Source: Candidatus Parepulonipiscium sp. PG-Nuni2H_MBin01 (lineage in GTDB: Bacteria; Bacillota; Clostridia; Lachnospirales; Cellulosilyticaceae). Taken from it: a DNA stretch of 43,231 nucleotides. Both the position numbers and the translations under genes were made by a program. Every line of letters starts with the position of its first letter. The first letter of the stretch is position 1. The stretch lies in NCBI GenBank assembly GCA_001994995.1, contig MDJM01000058.1:1-43231 (forward strand). Direction: 5' to 3'. The notes beneath the pieces are model-generated. The model made no database searches. It worked only from the letters and a program-made list of their open reading frames with translations, and was not told the DNA's origin. This document shows, in pieces, positions 1 to 8,083 of this stretch.

Positions 1-37
1 GAAGCCCCCACTTCTATAAGTGGGGGTAGTTCACGGG
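1..37. mobile_element. Probable right end of an IS200/IS605-family (TnpB) element
   Basis: A perfect 9-bp stem (5-13 with 18-26, CCCCCACTT/AAGTGGGGG) closes a 4-base loop and is followed by TAGTTCAC. There is no T-tract, so it is a poor terminator. Subterminal hairpins followed by a short conserved tail are typical of the right ends of IS605-type elements and of the 3' end of the TnpB guide RNA in Clostridia. The body of the element would lie before the window, so only the boundary is visible. The identification is from memory of such ends, not from a search. Confidence 0.5.
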
Positions 38-281
38 ATAACTAGATTATATTTTATCAATTAATAACACAAAAATGTCCTATTATTATCCCTAAAACAT
101 GCATTACATGTTACAAAATTAGCTAGCCCTAACGTTAAATGAAAAGTGGGACAACAGTTAAATATACTAAAATACAAGTTAAAATTTTATCAATACTTAT
201 GCCTTGAATTATAAGCTAAATTTAGTATAATTGTATTAACCGTTGAGAACGGAATTTTTAACATTTAGGAGGGAGCGCTAA
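38..281. other. AT-rich leader upstream of the alcohol dehydrogenase
   Basis: No ORF is supported here. It contains a 6-bp inverted repeat (AACATG 96-101, CATGTT 107-112) and the promoter listed separately. Nothing else is recognised. Confidence 0.5.
204..231 (+). promoter_or_regulatory. Sigma-A-type promoter for the alcohol dehydrogenase
   Basis: TTGAAT (204-209) and TATAAT (226-231) are separated by 16 bases, about 50 bases before the start codon. The ribosome binding site AGGAGGGA follows at 267-274. Confidence 0.6.
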
Positions 282-1451
282 ATGCGTTTTACATTACCAA
301 GAGATTTATATTATGGAAAAGATTCAATTGATATTTTAAAAACAATCAAAGGAAAAAGAGCTATTGTAGTTGTTGGTGGTGGATCAATGAGAAGATTTGG
401 TTTCTTAGATAAGGTAGTAAACAACCTAAAAGAAGCTGGGATGGAAGTTGAGCTATTTGAAAACGTAGAACCTGACCCATCTGTAGAAACAGTAATGCGC
501 GGGGCAGAGCAAATGAGAAAGTTTGAGCCAGACTGGATTGTATCTATAGGCGGCGGTTCACCAATAGATGCTGCTAAAGCAATGTGGATTTTTTATGAAT
601 ATCCAGACTTCACATTTGAAGAAGCTATCGTACCATTTGGTTTACCAGAGCTTAGGCAAAAAGCTAAATTTATAGCAATTCCATCAACTTCAGGTACAGC
701 AACAGAGGTAACAGCATTTTCGGTAATTACAGACTATGAAAAAGGTATCAAATATCCGCTAGCTGATTTTAACATTACGCCAGATATAGCAATTGTTGAC
801 CCTACGCTAGCAGAAACTATGCCAGCAAAATTAACAGCGCATACTGGAATGGATGCATTAACTCATGCAATCGAAGCTTACGTTTCAACTGCAAACTCTC
901 CATTTACAGACCCTCTAGCAATTAAAGCAATTCAAATGGTATTTGAAAATATAGAAGCGTCGTTTAAAGGTGATTCAAAAGCTAGAGAAAACATGCACTA
1001 TGCTCAGTGTTTAGCAGGCATGGCATTTTCTAACGCCCTTCTTGGCATCGTTCACTCTATGGCACATAAGACTGGTGCAGCATATTCAACAGGCCACATA
1101 CCTCACGGTTGTGCAAACGCTATGTATTTGCCTTTTGTAATTCAATACAATTCAAAAGAAAACACACAACGATATGTTGACATAGCTAAAAGCGTTGGCT
1201 TAACTGGTAGCGACCAAGAGTTAATAGATAAATTATGTGCTAAAATCAATGAATATAACGAAAAATTAGATATACCTAAAACTATGAAAGATTTTGGTAT
1301 AGATGAACAAGAGTTTTTAGACAAATTAGATGATGTTGCAAAAAATGCAGTAGACGATGCATGTACACTTTCTAATCCACGTAGCATAACACCAGAGCAA
1401 ATGGCACAGTTATTAAAATGCTGTTACTATGGCACAGTAGTAAATATTTAG
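282..1451 (+). CDS. Iron-containing alcohol dehydrogenase
   Basis: This 389-residue protein belongs to the group III, Fe-dependent alcohol dehydrogenases, cytosolic NAD(P)H enzymes that interconvert aldehydes or ketones and alcohols. The dinucleotide-binding GGGSPIDAAK lies near residues 90-99 and the family block IPSTSGTATEVT near 133-144. Likely iron ligands are Asp191 and His195 (in GMDALTHAIEAY), His258 (VHSMAH) and His275 (IPHG). The spacing between the last two is a few residues longer than usual because of an extra Gly-His-Ile. Length is normal for the family. A strong RBS (AGGAGGGA) precedes the ATG. It is followed by a hairpin and then nfnAB, which suggests a role in fermentative redox balance. 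The exact substrate (ethanol, butanol, 1,3-propanediol and so on) cannot be told from sequence. Confidence 0.93.
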   Translation: MRFTLPRDLYYGKDSIDILKTIKGKRAIVVVGGGSMRRFGFLDKVVNNLKEAGMEVELFENVEPDPSVETVMRGAEQMRKFEPDWIVSIGGGSPIDAAKAMWIFYEYPDFTFEEAIVPFGLPELRQKAKFIAIPSTSGTATEVTAFSVITDYEKGIKYPLADFNITPDIAIVDPTLAETMPAKLTAHTGMDALTHAIEAYVSTANSPFTDPLAIKAIQMVFENIEASFKGDSKARENMHYAQCLAGMAFSNALLGIVHSMAHKTGAAYSTGHIPHGCANAMYLPFVIQYNSKENTQRYVDIAKSVGLTGSDQELIDKLCAKINEYNEKLDIPKTMKDFGIDEQEFLDKLDDVAKNAVDDACTLSNPRSITPEQMAQLLKCCYYGTVVNI

Positions 1452-1461
1452 ATTCAAAGAT

Positions 1462-1491
1462 AAGCTGTAAACCTCGGTTTATGGCTTTTTC
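1462..1491 (+). terminator. Hairpin with short T-run between the dehydrogenase and nfnA
   Basis: AAGCTGTAAACC (1462-1473) pairs with GGTTTATGGCTT (1476-1487), including two G-T pairs, and is followed by T's. It sits only 30 bases before the next start codon, so it may be a partial terminator or attenuator. Confidence 0.55.
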
Positions 1492-1519
1492 TATAGAAAA
1501 ACAAGAAAGGTGATAAATC

Positions 1520-2347
1520 GTGTACAAAATAATTAATAAAAAACGTTTAAATAGTATGGTAGAACAAATGGTAATTCATGCTCCACATGTTGCAACAAAT
1601 TGTGAGGCTGGGCAATTTATTATTTTATGTACTAATGAAAATAGCGAACGTATTCCGCTAACAATTCAAGATTATAATAGAGAAGAAGGAACCATCTCTA
1701 TAGTATATCAAGTAGTTGGATATTCTACATTAGAACTTTCTAAAAAAGAAGCGGGCGAAGAAATCGCTCATTTCGCTGGCCCTCTAGGTGTAGAAACTGC
1801 TATATCTAAAAAGAAAAGAGTTTTAGGCATTGGCGGTGGTGTTGGAGCAGCTCCTCTATTTCCCCAAATTAGAAAATTTACAGAACTAGGAACCGAGTGC
1901 GATGTTATTTTAGGTGGACGTTCTGATGAATTTGTTATTTTAGAAGATGAATTTAAACAAGTTTGTCAAAACGTATATTGTGCAACTAACGATGGTTCTA
2001 AAGGAACACAAGGATTTGTAACTGATGTGCTAAAAGAACTATTGGATAAAGGTAATGAATATGATGAAGTAGTGGCAATTGGACCACTAATTATGATGAA
2101 AGCAGTTGTTGGGGTAACTAAACCGCTTGGCATAAAAACTATGGTTTCACTAAATCCTATTATGATTGATGGCACTGGTATGTGTGGTTGCTGTCGTGTT
2201 AGCGTAGATGGACAAACTAAATTTGCTTGTATCGATGGCCCTGACTTTGATGGTTATGGAGTTGATTTTGATGAAGCTATGGTGCGTCAAAACATGTATA
2301 AAAAGGAAGAAACTCATATTTGCAATTTAACAGGGGAGGTGCGCTAA
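1520..2347 (+). CDS. nfnA: NADH-dependent ferredoxin:NADP oxidoreductase, small subunit (NfnA/SudB type)
   Basis: The protein (275 residues, GTG start) has a ferredoxin-NADP reductase fold: an FAD-binding segment with RIPLTI at 44-49, a nucleotide-binding GIGGGVGAAP near 103-112, and a C-terminal [2Fe-2S] loop with Cys222, Cys224, Cys225 and Cys237. This is the layout of the small subunit of Nfn, the complex that couples NADH and reduced ferredoxin to NADP+ by flavin-based electron bifurcation. The large subunit follows one base after the stop codon, so the two are surely co-translated. The same fold serves as the electron-transfer subunit of dihydroorotate or sulfide dehydrogenase, but the partner gene here favours Nfn. 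An RBS (GAAAGGTG) precedes the GTG. Confidence 0.88.
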   Translation: MYKIINKKRLNSMVEQMVIHAPHVATNCEAGQFIILCTNENSERIPLTIQDYNREEGTISIVYQVVGYSTLELSKKEAGEEIAHFAGPLGVETAISKKKRVLGIGGGVGAAPLFPQIRKFTELGTECDVILGGRSDEFVILEDEFKQVCQNVYCATNDGSKGTQGFVTDVLKELLDKGNEYDEVVAIGPLIMMKAVVGVTKPLGIKTMVSLNPIMIDGTGMCGCCRVSVDGQTKFACIDGPDFDGYGVDFDEAMVRQNMYKKEETHICNLTGEVR

Positions 2348-2348
2348 G

Positions 2349-3731
2349 ATGAATAGAAGTTTAGAAAAAGTTCCTATGCCAGAACAAGCGCCTGACGTTA
2401 GAAATAAAAACTTTAAAGAAGTTGCTTTAGGTTACACACCAGACATGGCTGTAGAAGAGGCTGACCGTTGCCTAAATTGTAAGCAAAGATTTTGCGTTGC
2501 TGGTTGCCCTGTAAACGTTCCTATTCCTGAATTTATTTCTAAAGTAAAAGAACGAGACTTTGACTCAGCTTATAATATTATTACACAAGAAAATGCCTTG
2601 CCTGCCATATGCGGCCGTGTTTGTCCTCAAGAAAATCAATGCGAAGGCAAATGTATTCGTAATAAAAAGGGCGAAGCTGTTGGTATTGGTAGACTAGAAA
2701 GGTTTGTGGCAGACTACAAAATGGAACACTCTGATATATCAGTACAAAAGCCAGAATCGTTGCCTCATAAAGTTGCAGTAATCGGCTCTGGACCTGCTGG
2801 TATAACGTGCGCTGGCGAACTTGCAAAACGCGGATACCAAGTGACTATGTTTGAAGCGCTGCATAAACTAGGTGGCGTTTTAGTTTATGGTATACCAGAA
2901 TTTAGGCTTCCTAAAGATTTAGTAGAAAAAGAACTGCAAAAAGTAATTGATTTAGGCGTAACAATTGAGAAAAACGTTATAGTAGGTAGAAGTATGACTA
3001 TAGACCAGCTTAAAGAAGATGGATTTGGTGCAATATTTATCGGAAGCGGCGCGGGACTTCCTAGATTTATGAGAATTGACGGAGAAAACTTAAATGGAGT
3101 ATTTGCAGCCAACGAATTTTTAACTAGAGCTAACCTAATGAAATCTTACGAATTTCCAACTAGCCCAACTCCAATATTTACTGGAGGTAAAGTGGCAGTC
3201 GTTGGTGGTGGTAACGTTGCTATGGATGCCGCTAGAACTGCAAAAAGACTTGGCGCTGAAGAAGTTTATATTATATATAGACGTGGAGAACAAGAGCTGC
3301 CAGCCAGATTGGAAGAAATTCATCATGCAAAAGAAGAAGGCATAATATTTAAGTTATTATGCAATCCTGTAGAAATCGTTGGTCAAGACGGCTGGGTAAC
3401 AGGCATTAAATGCATCGAAATGGAGCTTGGAGAACCAGACGCTTCGGGACGTAGAAGTCCAGTTGAAAAAGCTGACAGTTTATTTGAACTGCCTATGTCA
3501 GCAGTAATAATGGCAATCGGACAAAGTCCTAATCCACTAATTAGGATGACAACTCCAGGACTAGAAACTCAACGCTGGGGAGGAATTATAGTTAATGAAG
3601 AAACTATGGCCACTAGCAAAGAAAACGTTTACGCTGGTGGAGACGTTGTAACTGGCGCAGCTACAGTTATTTTAGCTATGGGCGCTGGCAAACAAGCTGC
3701 TCAGGCTATTCATGAAAGCTTCCAAAATTAA
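2349..3731 (+). CDS. nfnB: NADH-dependent ferredoxin:NADP oxidoreductase, large subunit (NfnB, GltD-like)
   Basis: This 460-residue flavoprotein resembles the small subunit of glutamate synthase. The N-terminal part carries two Cys clusters for [4Fe-4S] centres: C-x2-C-x4-C-x3-C (CLNCKQRFCVAGCP) and CGRVCPQENQCEGKC. An FAD-binding motif VIGSGPAGITCAGELAKRG starts near residue 143, a second dinucleotide fold AVVGGGNVAMDAARTAKRLG near residue 284, and the C-terminal ATVILAMGAGKQAA is typical of GltD-like proteins. With NfnA it should form the cytosolic complex that makes NADPH from NADH and reduced ferredoxin. No glutamate synthase large subunit is nearby, which argues against a GltD role. The RBS GGGGAGGTG lies inside the 3' end of nfnA. 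A bidirectional terminator follows. Confidence 0.9.
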   Translation: MNRSLEKVPMPEQAPDVRNKNFKEVALGYTPDMAVEEADRCLNCKQRFCVAGCPVNVPIPEFISKVKERDFDSAYNIITQENALPAICGRVCPQENQCEGKCIRNKKGEAVGIGRLERFVADYKMEHSDISVQKPESLPHKVAVIGSGPAGITCAGELAKRGYQVTMFEALHKLGGVLVYGIPEFRLPKDLVEKELQKVIDLGVTIEKNVIVGRSMTIDQLKEDGFGAIFIGSGAGLPRFMRIDGENLNGVFAANEFLTRANLMKSYEFPTSPTPIFTGGKVAVVGGGNVAMDAARTAKRLGAEEVYIIYRRGEQELPARLEEIHHAKEEGIIFKLLCNPVEIVGQDGWVTGIKCIEMELGEPDASGRRSPVEKADSLFELPMSAVIMAIGQSPNPLIRMTTPGLETQRWGGIIVNEETMATSKENVYAGGDVVTGAATVILAMGAGKQAAQAIHESFQN

Positions 3732-3732
3732 C

Positions 3733-3767
3733 AAAAAAGCGTACCCCACAAAGGTACGCTTTTTTTA
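3733..3767. terminator. Bidirectional terminator between nfnB and the chemoreceptor gene
   Basis: GCGTACC (3739-3745) and GGTACGC (3753-3759) form a perfect stem flanked by an A-run and a T-run, so it works for both convergent genes. Confidence 0.85.
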
Positions 3768-3779
3768 GTTGCACAAATA

Positions 3780-5252
3780 TTAGCTAACCTTGATAGCAAA
3801 AATGTCATCACCAATTAACTCCTGATTTTTAGCAATTCCCTGAATAGCTCTAAGCTTAACAACAATATCATCCGATAAACGCTTAGCCATATCATAAGAC
3901 TTAATCGCTACATCATACTGCTGACTACTAATAGCATCAATAACAACTTGTCCTTCCTTATGAAGCCGCTTATGAATAATATCCACCTCATTCCACTTAG
4001 CTGCAACCGAAGGATGAGTCACATTAATAACATGATAATAATGACCAAACCTGCACTTATCACCATCCACCTGAATTGGTCCTATTTCATGAGTATCCAC
4101 AATAGATTTTAGCTCCTCAATCCACTTGTTATGATTTACTATAGCACTATCCAAAATCCCTAAAAATTCAGAAGTCTTAAGACAACGAGTAGTCTTTTGC
4201 ATATTACGTGACACTCCTCTTATCTGATTTACAATCTTAGTATCAAGTTCATCCAAAGTTTGTGCATACCCAAGCAACGACTTAGAATTTTGATGCACCG
4301 CATCCGCTTGCTCCTTTAACGTCTTAGCATCACCTTCCACCGTATCCATAGCGCTACTTGCTAACTGTGCCGACGTAGTAATCGTCTCTATTGCATCAGA
4401 CAAACTATTTATCGTATTAACCGAACCATCTAACTGCAAACAAGCCGTCTCAAACTCCTTACTCAAATAGTCAATCTTCTGGCTCATATGCTCTATAGAA
4501 TCAGAAGTAGACGCAACGCTAGAAATACCAGCCTTAGTTGCACTACACATATCCACAGTAAAAGTCTCCATTTCATCTAAACGCGACTGTGTATTTTCCG
4601 CCAACTTCCTAATCTCACTAGCAACAACCGCAAACCCTTTACCTTGTTCGCCCGCGCGAGCAGCTTCAATAGTAGCATTAAGAGCTAACAAATTCGTTTG
4701 ATTAGCAATAGCACGCACGCCGCTAATTATAGCACCAACCTGATTAGCTATGTATCCCAAAGTCTGGATTTTCTCCTCCATAACATGAGAATTTTCTAAA
4801 ACCAAATTTTTAATCCGATTTATCTCATTAAGCTGCTCCATATTATCTTTAGTGCTAGCTGTAAGTGAAATTGTTGTTTGCGTTACTTCTTGCAATAGCT
4901 CATTAGACACTGCAGTGGAATCTACTATAGAATTAGTAAGCCCTCTTAAATTTGAAGTTGTAGCATTAGCACTAGTTAAATTATCATTTGCCGAATTAGC
5001 TAACGATATCGCAATCTCATCTAACTGCTTAGCCGAAAAAGTAATATTTAAATCTAATGCGCTTAATTCAGAACAATCCTCTAACAAAGTAGTTAGCAAC
5101 TGAAATACATCCTGATTAGAAGCAATAAGCTGAGTAATAGTTAAAAGCAGCTTATTACTCATTGGCGTAACCATAGAAGGTCTACTTACAGGCTTACTAT
5201 TTATACCGCTTTCTATATAATTTATCATCTTTTTATTCTGTGTAGTTATCAT
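3780..5252 (-). CDS. Soluble methyl-accepting chemotaxis protein with C-terminal CZB zinc-binding domain
   Basis: The protein (490 residues) has no signal peptide or membrane segment, so it is a cytosolic chemoreceptor. Residues about 60-340 form a long helical signalling region. The conserved hairpin tip that contacts CheA/CheW ([20 protein letters not shown]) is at 196-215. The C-terminal part (about 360-450) is a chemoreceptor zinc-binding domain with all four ligands visible: His374 (NHNKW), Cys400 (CRFG), His427 and His431 (HKRLH). CZB domains are known to respond to zinc or to oxidants such as hypochlorite through the Zn-Cys site. No che genes lie in the window, so this is an orphan receptor gene. 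The RBS AGAGGAAG precedes the ATG on the minus strand. Confidence 0.9.
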   Translation of the reverse strand: MITTQNKKMINYIESGINSKPVSRPSMVTPMSNKLLLTITQLIASNQDVFQLLTTLLEDCSELSALDLNITFSAKQLDEIAISLANSANDNLTSANATTSNLRGLTNSIVDSTAVSNELLQEVTQTTISLTASTKDNMEQLNEINRIKNLVLENSHVMEEKIQTLGYIANQVGAIISGVRAIANQTNLLALNATIEAARAGEQGKGFAVVASEIRKLAENTQSRLDEMETFTVDMCSATKAGISSVASTSDSIEHMSQKIDYLSKEFETACLQLDGSVNTINSLSDAIETITTSAQLASSAMDTVEGDAKTLKEQADAVHQNSKSLLGYAQTLDELDTKIVNQIRGVSRNMQKTTRCLKTSEFLGILDSAIVNHNKWIEELKSIVDTHEIGPIQVDGDKCRFGHYYHVINVTHPSVAAKWNEVDIIHKRLHKEGQVVIDAISSQQYDVAIKSYDMAKRLSDDIVVKLRAIQGIAKNQELIGDDIFAIKVS

Positions 5253-5360
5253 TTCGCGTCTTCCTCTCTTATGTCCAAAATATCTTAAATTTATTACAAG
5301 TAATAATAATATTTTACATTATATTACCATAAAATGCAACTAATAAAGCTAGACTTACAG

Positions 5361-6215
5361 CTATTGCATATAGGGAATAAACTCCACAAAAATCCGCTCC
5401 ACCATAGCCTCCTCGGAAATAGTCTCTCCCACTACATACGTAGACATATAATCATCCACCGCAGTAGCTCCATATCTTCTATCTACAACTCCAACATCAG
5501 TTAAACCTAACCATTGCGCAGCCTGATTTACACTCATCTCACCCACAGTCACGCCATGATACCTAGACCCAGCAAACATCTCAATCCCTGTAATTTTAAG
5601 ATACCCTTCTGGTTGTCTTTGCAGATATAAAAACGCATTAATCCCATCTCCTATTAACTGATAAGCTAACTCCACCCCATCAACCGCAGCTGGCACATAT
5701 TCAATCCCCATATTCTCAAGCTCTGGTAACAACGTATAATAATCCACAAGTCGTCCATCCACAATTTCAGAACAATCAAATCTTGCAGGTAACTGCTCCA
5801 AATCTGCTAAAGTAGAATTAATTAAAACAGTATTCGTTAACTCATCAAAACCAACAGAAACACCAAGTGCTTGTGAAACGAAAATTAAAGGAACCATAGT
5901 AATTTCATCGCTAATTATAGGCGCAGCAGCTAATCTGTTAGAAACGCCATTAATCAACGCAGTGTCTTCAGCTATTTTAAAACTTATAACATCGTAATCT
6001 TTACTAATACTAATAGCCTCTGTATACTCATCCCACTCAACCTCAGCGCCTAACATCTCGCTAACTAATCGTACAGGCACAAGAGTTGTCCCATTAACCT
6101 CTATCACAGTTTGCGACGTTATAACTTCGCCATTTATAATTAAGTTTGTACTTGCCATCACTGGTGTTGTCGCTAACATTAATGCTAACATTGCTATAGA
6201 AAATCTTTTTTTCAT
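5361..6215 (-). CDS. Secreted protein with copper amine oxidase N-terminal-like domain
   Basis: This 284-residue protein begins with a signal peptide (Lys-rich start, hydrophobic core, cleavage probably after PVMA, residue 21). Residues about 25-130 match the copper amine oxidase N-like domain common in Clostridia: INGEVITSQTVIEVNG, then TTLVPVRLVSEMLGAEVEWD, then a second half with MVPLIFVSQALG. In these bacteria the domain is a wall- or surface-associated module rather than an oxidase. The remaining 150 residues are not recognised. The RBS AAAGGGG precedes the ATG. The gene stands alone, 108 bases before the chemoreceptor start on the same strand. Confidence 0.75.
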   Translation of the reverse strand: MKKRFSIAMLALMLATTPVMASTNLIINGEVITSQTVIEVNGTTLVPVRLVSEMLGAEVEWDEYTEAISISKDYDVISFKIAEDTALINGVSNRLAAAPIISDEITMVPLIFVSQALGVSVGFDELTNTVLINSTLADLEQLPARFDCSEIVDGRLVDYYTLLPELENMGIEYVPAAVDGVELAYQLIGDGINAFLYLQRQPEGYLKITGIEMFAGSRYHGVTVGEMSVNQAAQWLGLTDVGVVDRRYGATAVDDYMSTYVVGETISEEAMVERIFVEFIPYMQ

Positions 6216-6532
6216 AAAAAAACCCCTTTATCGTATAAATTTTTGAGAATTCACTCATTAATTTTATCGACCTAAAAGTTAACTTTTTCCAATATTAGCT
6301 CATAATCACAAATTAAAACATGAGTTGCTTCTTATAATAAAATTAAAACAGTAAACTTCACTTAAAAAAATTAATAATCTTTTAAAAAGTTGTTGCTTTT
6401 GTTAATTAAATATGTTATAGTTTAATTATTAATAGGTAAAAAATTATAGATAATAGTTAATAATAAATTTATAATTGACTTAATTGTAGCTCTTTAGTTC
6501 AAAATCTAATCGATATTAGAGGGGGAATTTAT
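6216..6532. other. Divergent intergenic region between the CuAO-N-like gene and tctC
   Basis: An AT-rich stretch of 317 bases with no supported ORF. It holds the tctC promoter (6393-6421) and the RBS region of the minus-strand gene. No riboswitch or clear operator palindrome was recognised. Confidence 0.6.
6393..6421 (+). promoter_or_regulatory. Sigma-A-type promoter for the tctCBA-kduI unit
   Basis: TTGCTT (6393-6398), a 17-base spacer and TATAGT (6416-6421) lie about 110 bases before the tctC start. Confidence 0.5.
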
Positions 6533-7501
6533 ATGAAAAAATTATTAGTAGCAGTTGCATTATCAACAACAATGGTAGCAAGTTTAACCGGTTGCACCGA
6601 TGATACAGCTTCAGATGCATCTTATCCAAACAAAAGCGTTAGTGTTATAGTACCGTTTTCAGCGGGCGGAGGAACTGACCTATGTACTAGAGCAATTGTA
6701 GACGCAGCAAAAGATAGTTTTCCAAATAACATTTCAGTTGAAAATCAAACAGGCGGAGCTGGGGCAATTGGCATGATTACAGGGGCCAACTCAGCAGCAG
6801 ATGGCTCTGTACTCACTACAATATGTGTAGAGTTAGTAACTTTACCTCATACAACTAGCGGAACAAATCTTCATCCTGATTTGTTTACCCCTGTTTTAAT
6901 GATAAATTCTACTTATTCAGCCGTTACAGTTAAGGCTGATTCTCCTTATAACACATTAGAAGATTTACTAGACGCAGCGCGAGAAGGCAACGTTCAAATT
7001 GGAAACTCCGGCGTAGGAGCTATTTGGCACCTAGCGGCAGCAGCTTTAGCTCAAGAAGCAGGAGTTGAATTTACCCACATCCCATTTGACGGCGCATCGC
7101 CAGCATTAACATCGCTATTAGGCGGACACATTGACGCAATCACAGTATCTTACCCAGAAGTTGCAGCTCAGGTAGAAGCTGGAGAAGTTAAGGTGCTAGC
7201 GTTAATGGCACCAGAAAGAAATGAAAATCTGCCTGACATCCCAACAGTTCAAGAGTTAGGATACGACGTTGCAGTTGGTACTTGGAGAGGACTTGGCGTT
7301 CCTGCTGATACTTCACAAGAAACAGTAGACACAATCTATGAAATCTTCTCTGAAGCTAGTACGCAACAATCGTTTATTGACTTTATGAATAATAACAATC
7401 TTGACATTGACATTCTAGGGCCAGACGAGTTTTCACAAAGAATTTATGAAGAATATGAATTATTTGGTGAATTAATTTCAGATTTAGGCTTAGGACAATA
7501 A
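6533..7501 (+). CDS. tctC: Tripartite tricarboxylate transporter, substrate-binding lipoprotein
   Basis: The protein (322 residues) starts with a lipoprotein signal ending in the lipobox LTGC (Cys21), so it is anchored outside the membrane. The mature part has the TctC/Bug family signature: YPNKSVSVIVPFSAGGGTD near residues 31-49, and a second ligand loop around VQIGNSGVGAIWHLAAAAL and FTHIPFDGASPALTSLLGGH. The family captures carboxylated solutes and hands them to TctAB. tctB and tctA follow at once, giving a complete system. The RBS GAGGGGG precedes the ATG. The neighbouring kduI suggests the ligand may be a uronate-derived sugar acid rather than citrate, which is inference. Confidence 0.92.
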   Translation: MKKLLVAVALSTTMVASLTGCTDDTASDASYPNKSVSVIVPFSAGGGTDLCTRAIVDAAKDSFPNNISVENQTGGAGAIGMITGANSAADGSVLTTICVELVTLPHTTSGTNLHPDLFTPVLMINSTYSAVTVKADSPYNTLEDLLDAAREGNVQIGNSGVGAIWHLAAAALAQEAGVEFTHIPFDGASPALTSLLGGHIDAITVSYPEVAAQVEAGEVKVLALMAPERNENLPDIPTVQELGYDVAVGTWRGLGVPADTSQETVDTIYEIFSEASTQQSFIDFMNNNNLDIDILGPDEFSQRIYEEYELFGELISDLGLGQ

Positions 7502-7507
7502 ATTTAT

Positions 7508-7599
7508 AAAGCTAGCATCTCTGTTTAAACATGATGGATTATTATACGCACTAAAATAAGTGGGGCATTCATTAGTTGATTTAGAGGTGCTAGCTTTTT
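7508..7599 (+). promoter_or_regulatory. Long intercistronic hairpin between tctC and tctB
   Basis: AAAGCTAGCATCTC (7508-7521) pairs with GAGGTGCTAGCTTT (7584-7597) with one G-T pair and a 62-base loop, followed by only a few T's. It could be a leaky terminator or a 3' stabiliser that lets the binding protein be made in excess of the membrane subunits. Confidence 0.5.
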
Positions 7600-7624
7600 A
7601 TACAATTACGAGTGGAGGTGTAGT

Positions 7625-8068
7625 ATGAAAAAAGGGAATTTAATTTTAGCTACAATTTGTATTATTCTTGGGCTATACGTAATATCAGTTGCAATGCAAT
7701 ATCCAGCAGGTACTGGAGGAGTGCCAGGCCCCGGCGTATTCCCCATTATGATTTCAGTAGTGTTAATAGCATCATCAATAGCAATCATTGTATCTAGCCT
7801 AAAGATGGAAGATGTGCACATTTCTTGGTTAGATGATAACACAAAAAGAGTGTACTTAAGTATGGTTGCATTGTTAGTATATGTATTTGCTATGGCACAA
7901 ATTGGATTTGTTGTAACTTCCGTAATTTTTATGACCGGCATGACACAATGGTTTAGAAAAGGCAAACCGATTGTAAACGCAGGTATTTCGGTTGCATTCG
8001 TAGCAATAGTATACTTTGTATTTGGAATGTTACTAAATGTACCACTAAACTTTGGGATATTAATATGA
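7625..8068 (+). CDS. tctB: Tripartite tricarboxylate transporter, small membrane subunit
   Basis: This 147-residue protein has about four hydrophobic segments (roughly residues 5-20, 38-56, 76-110 and 118-140). The block GTGGVPGPGVFPIMISVVL is typical of the TctB family, after which the loop before the second helix is well conserved. TctB pairs with the large subunit TctA in the cytoplasmic membrane. The RBS GTGGAGGTG lies just before the ATG, and tctA starts 15 bases after the stop, so tctB and tctA are translated from one message. Its small size is normal for the family. Confidence 0.88.
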   Translation: MKKGNLILATICIILGLYVISVAMQYPAGTGGVPGPGVFPIMISVVLIASSIAIIVSSLKMEDVHISWLDDNTKRVYLSMVALLVYVFAMAQIGFVVTSVIFMTGMTQWFRKGKPIVNAGISVAFVAIVYFVFGMLLNVPLNFGILI

Positions 8069-8083
8069 TAGGAGGGATGACAT

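Noticed and set aside
7606-7965. 119-codon minus-strand ORF over tctB
   Set aside because: Antisense shadow of a clearly conserved gene, with no RBS or family features.
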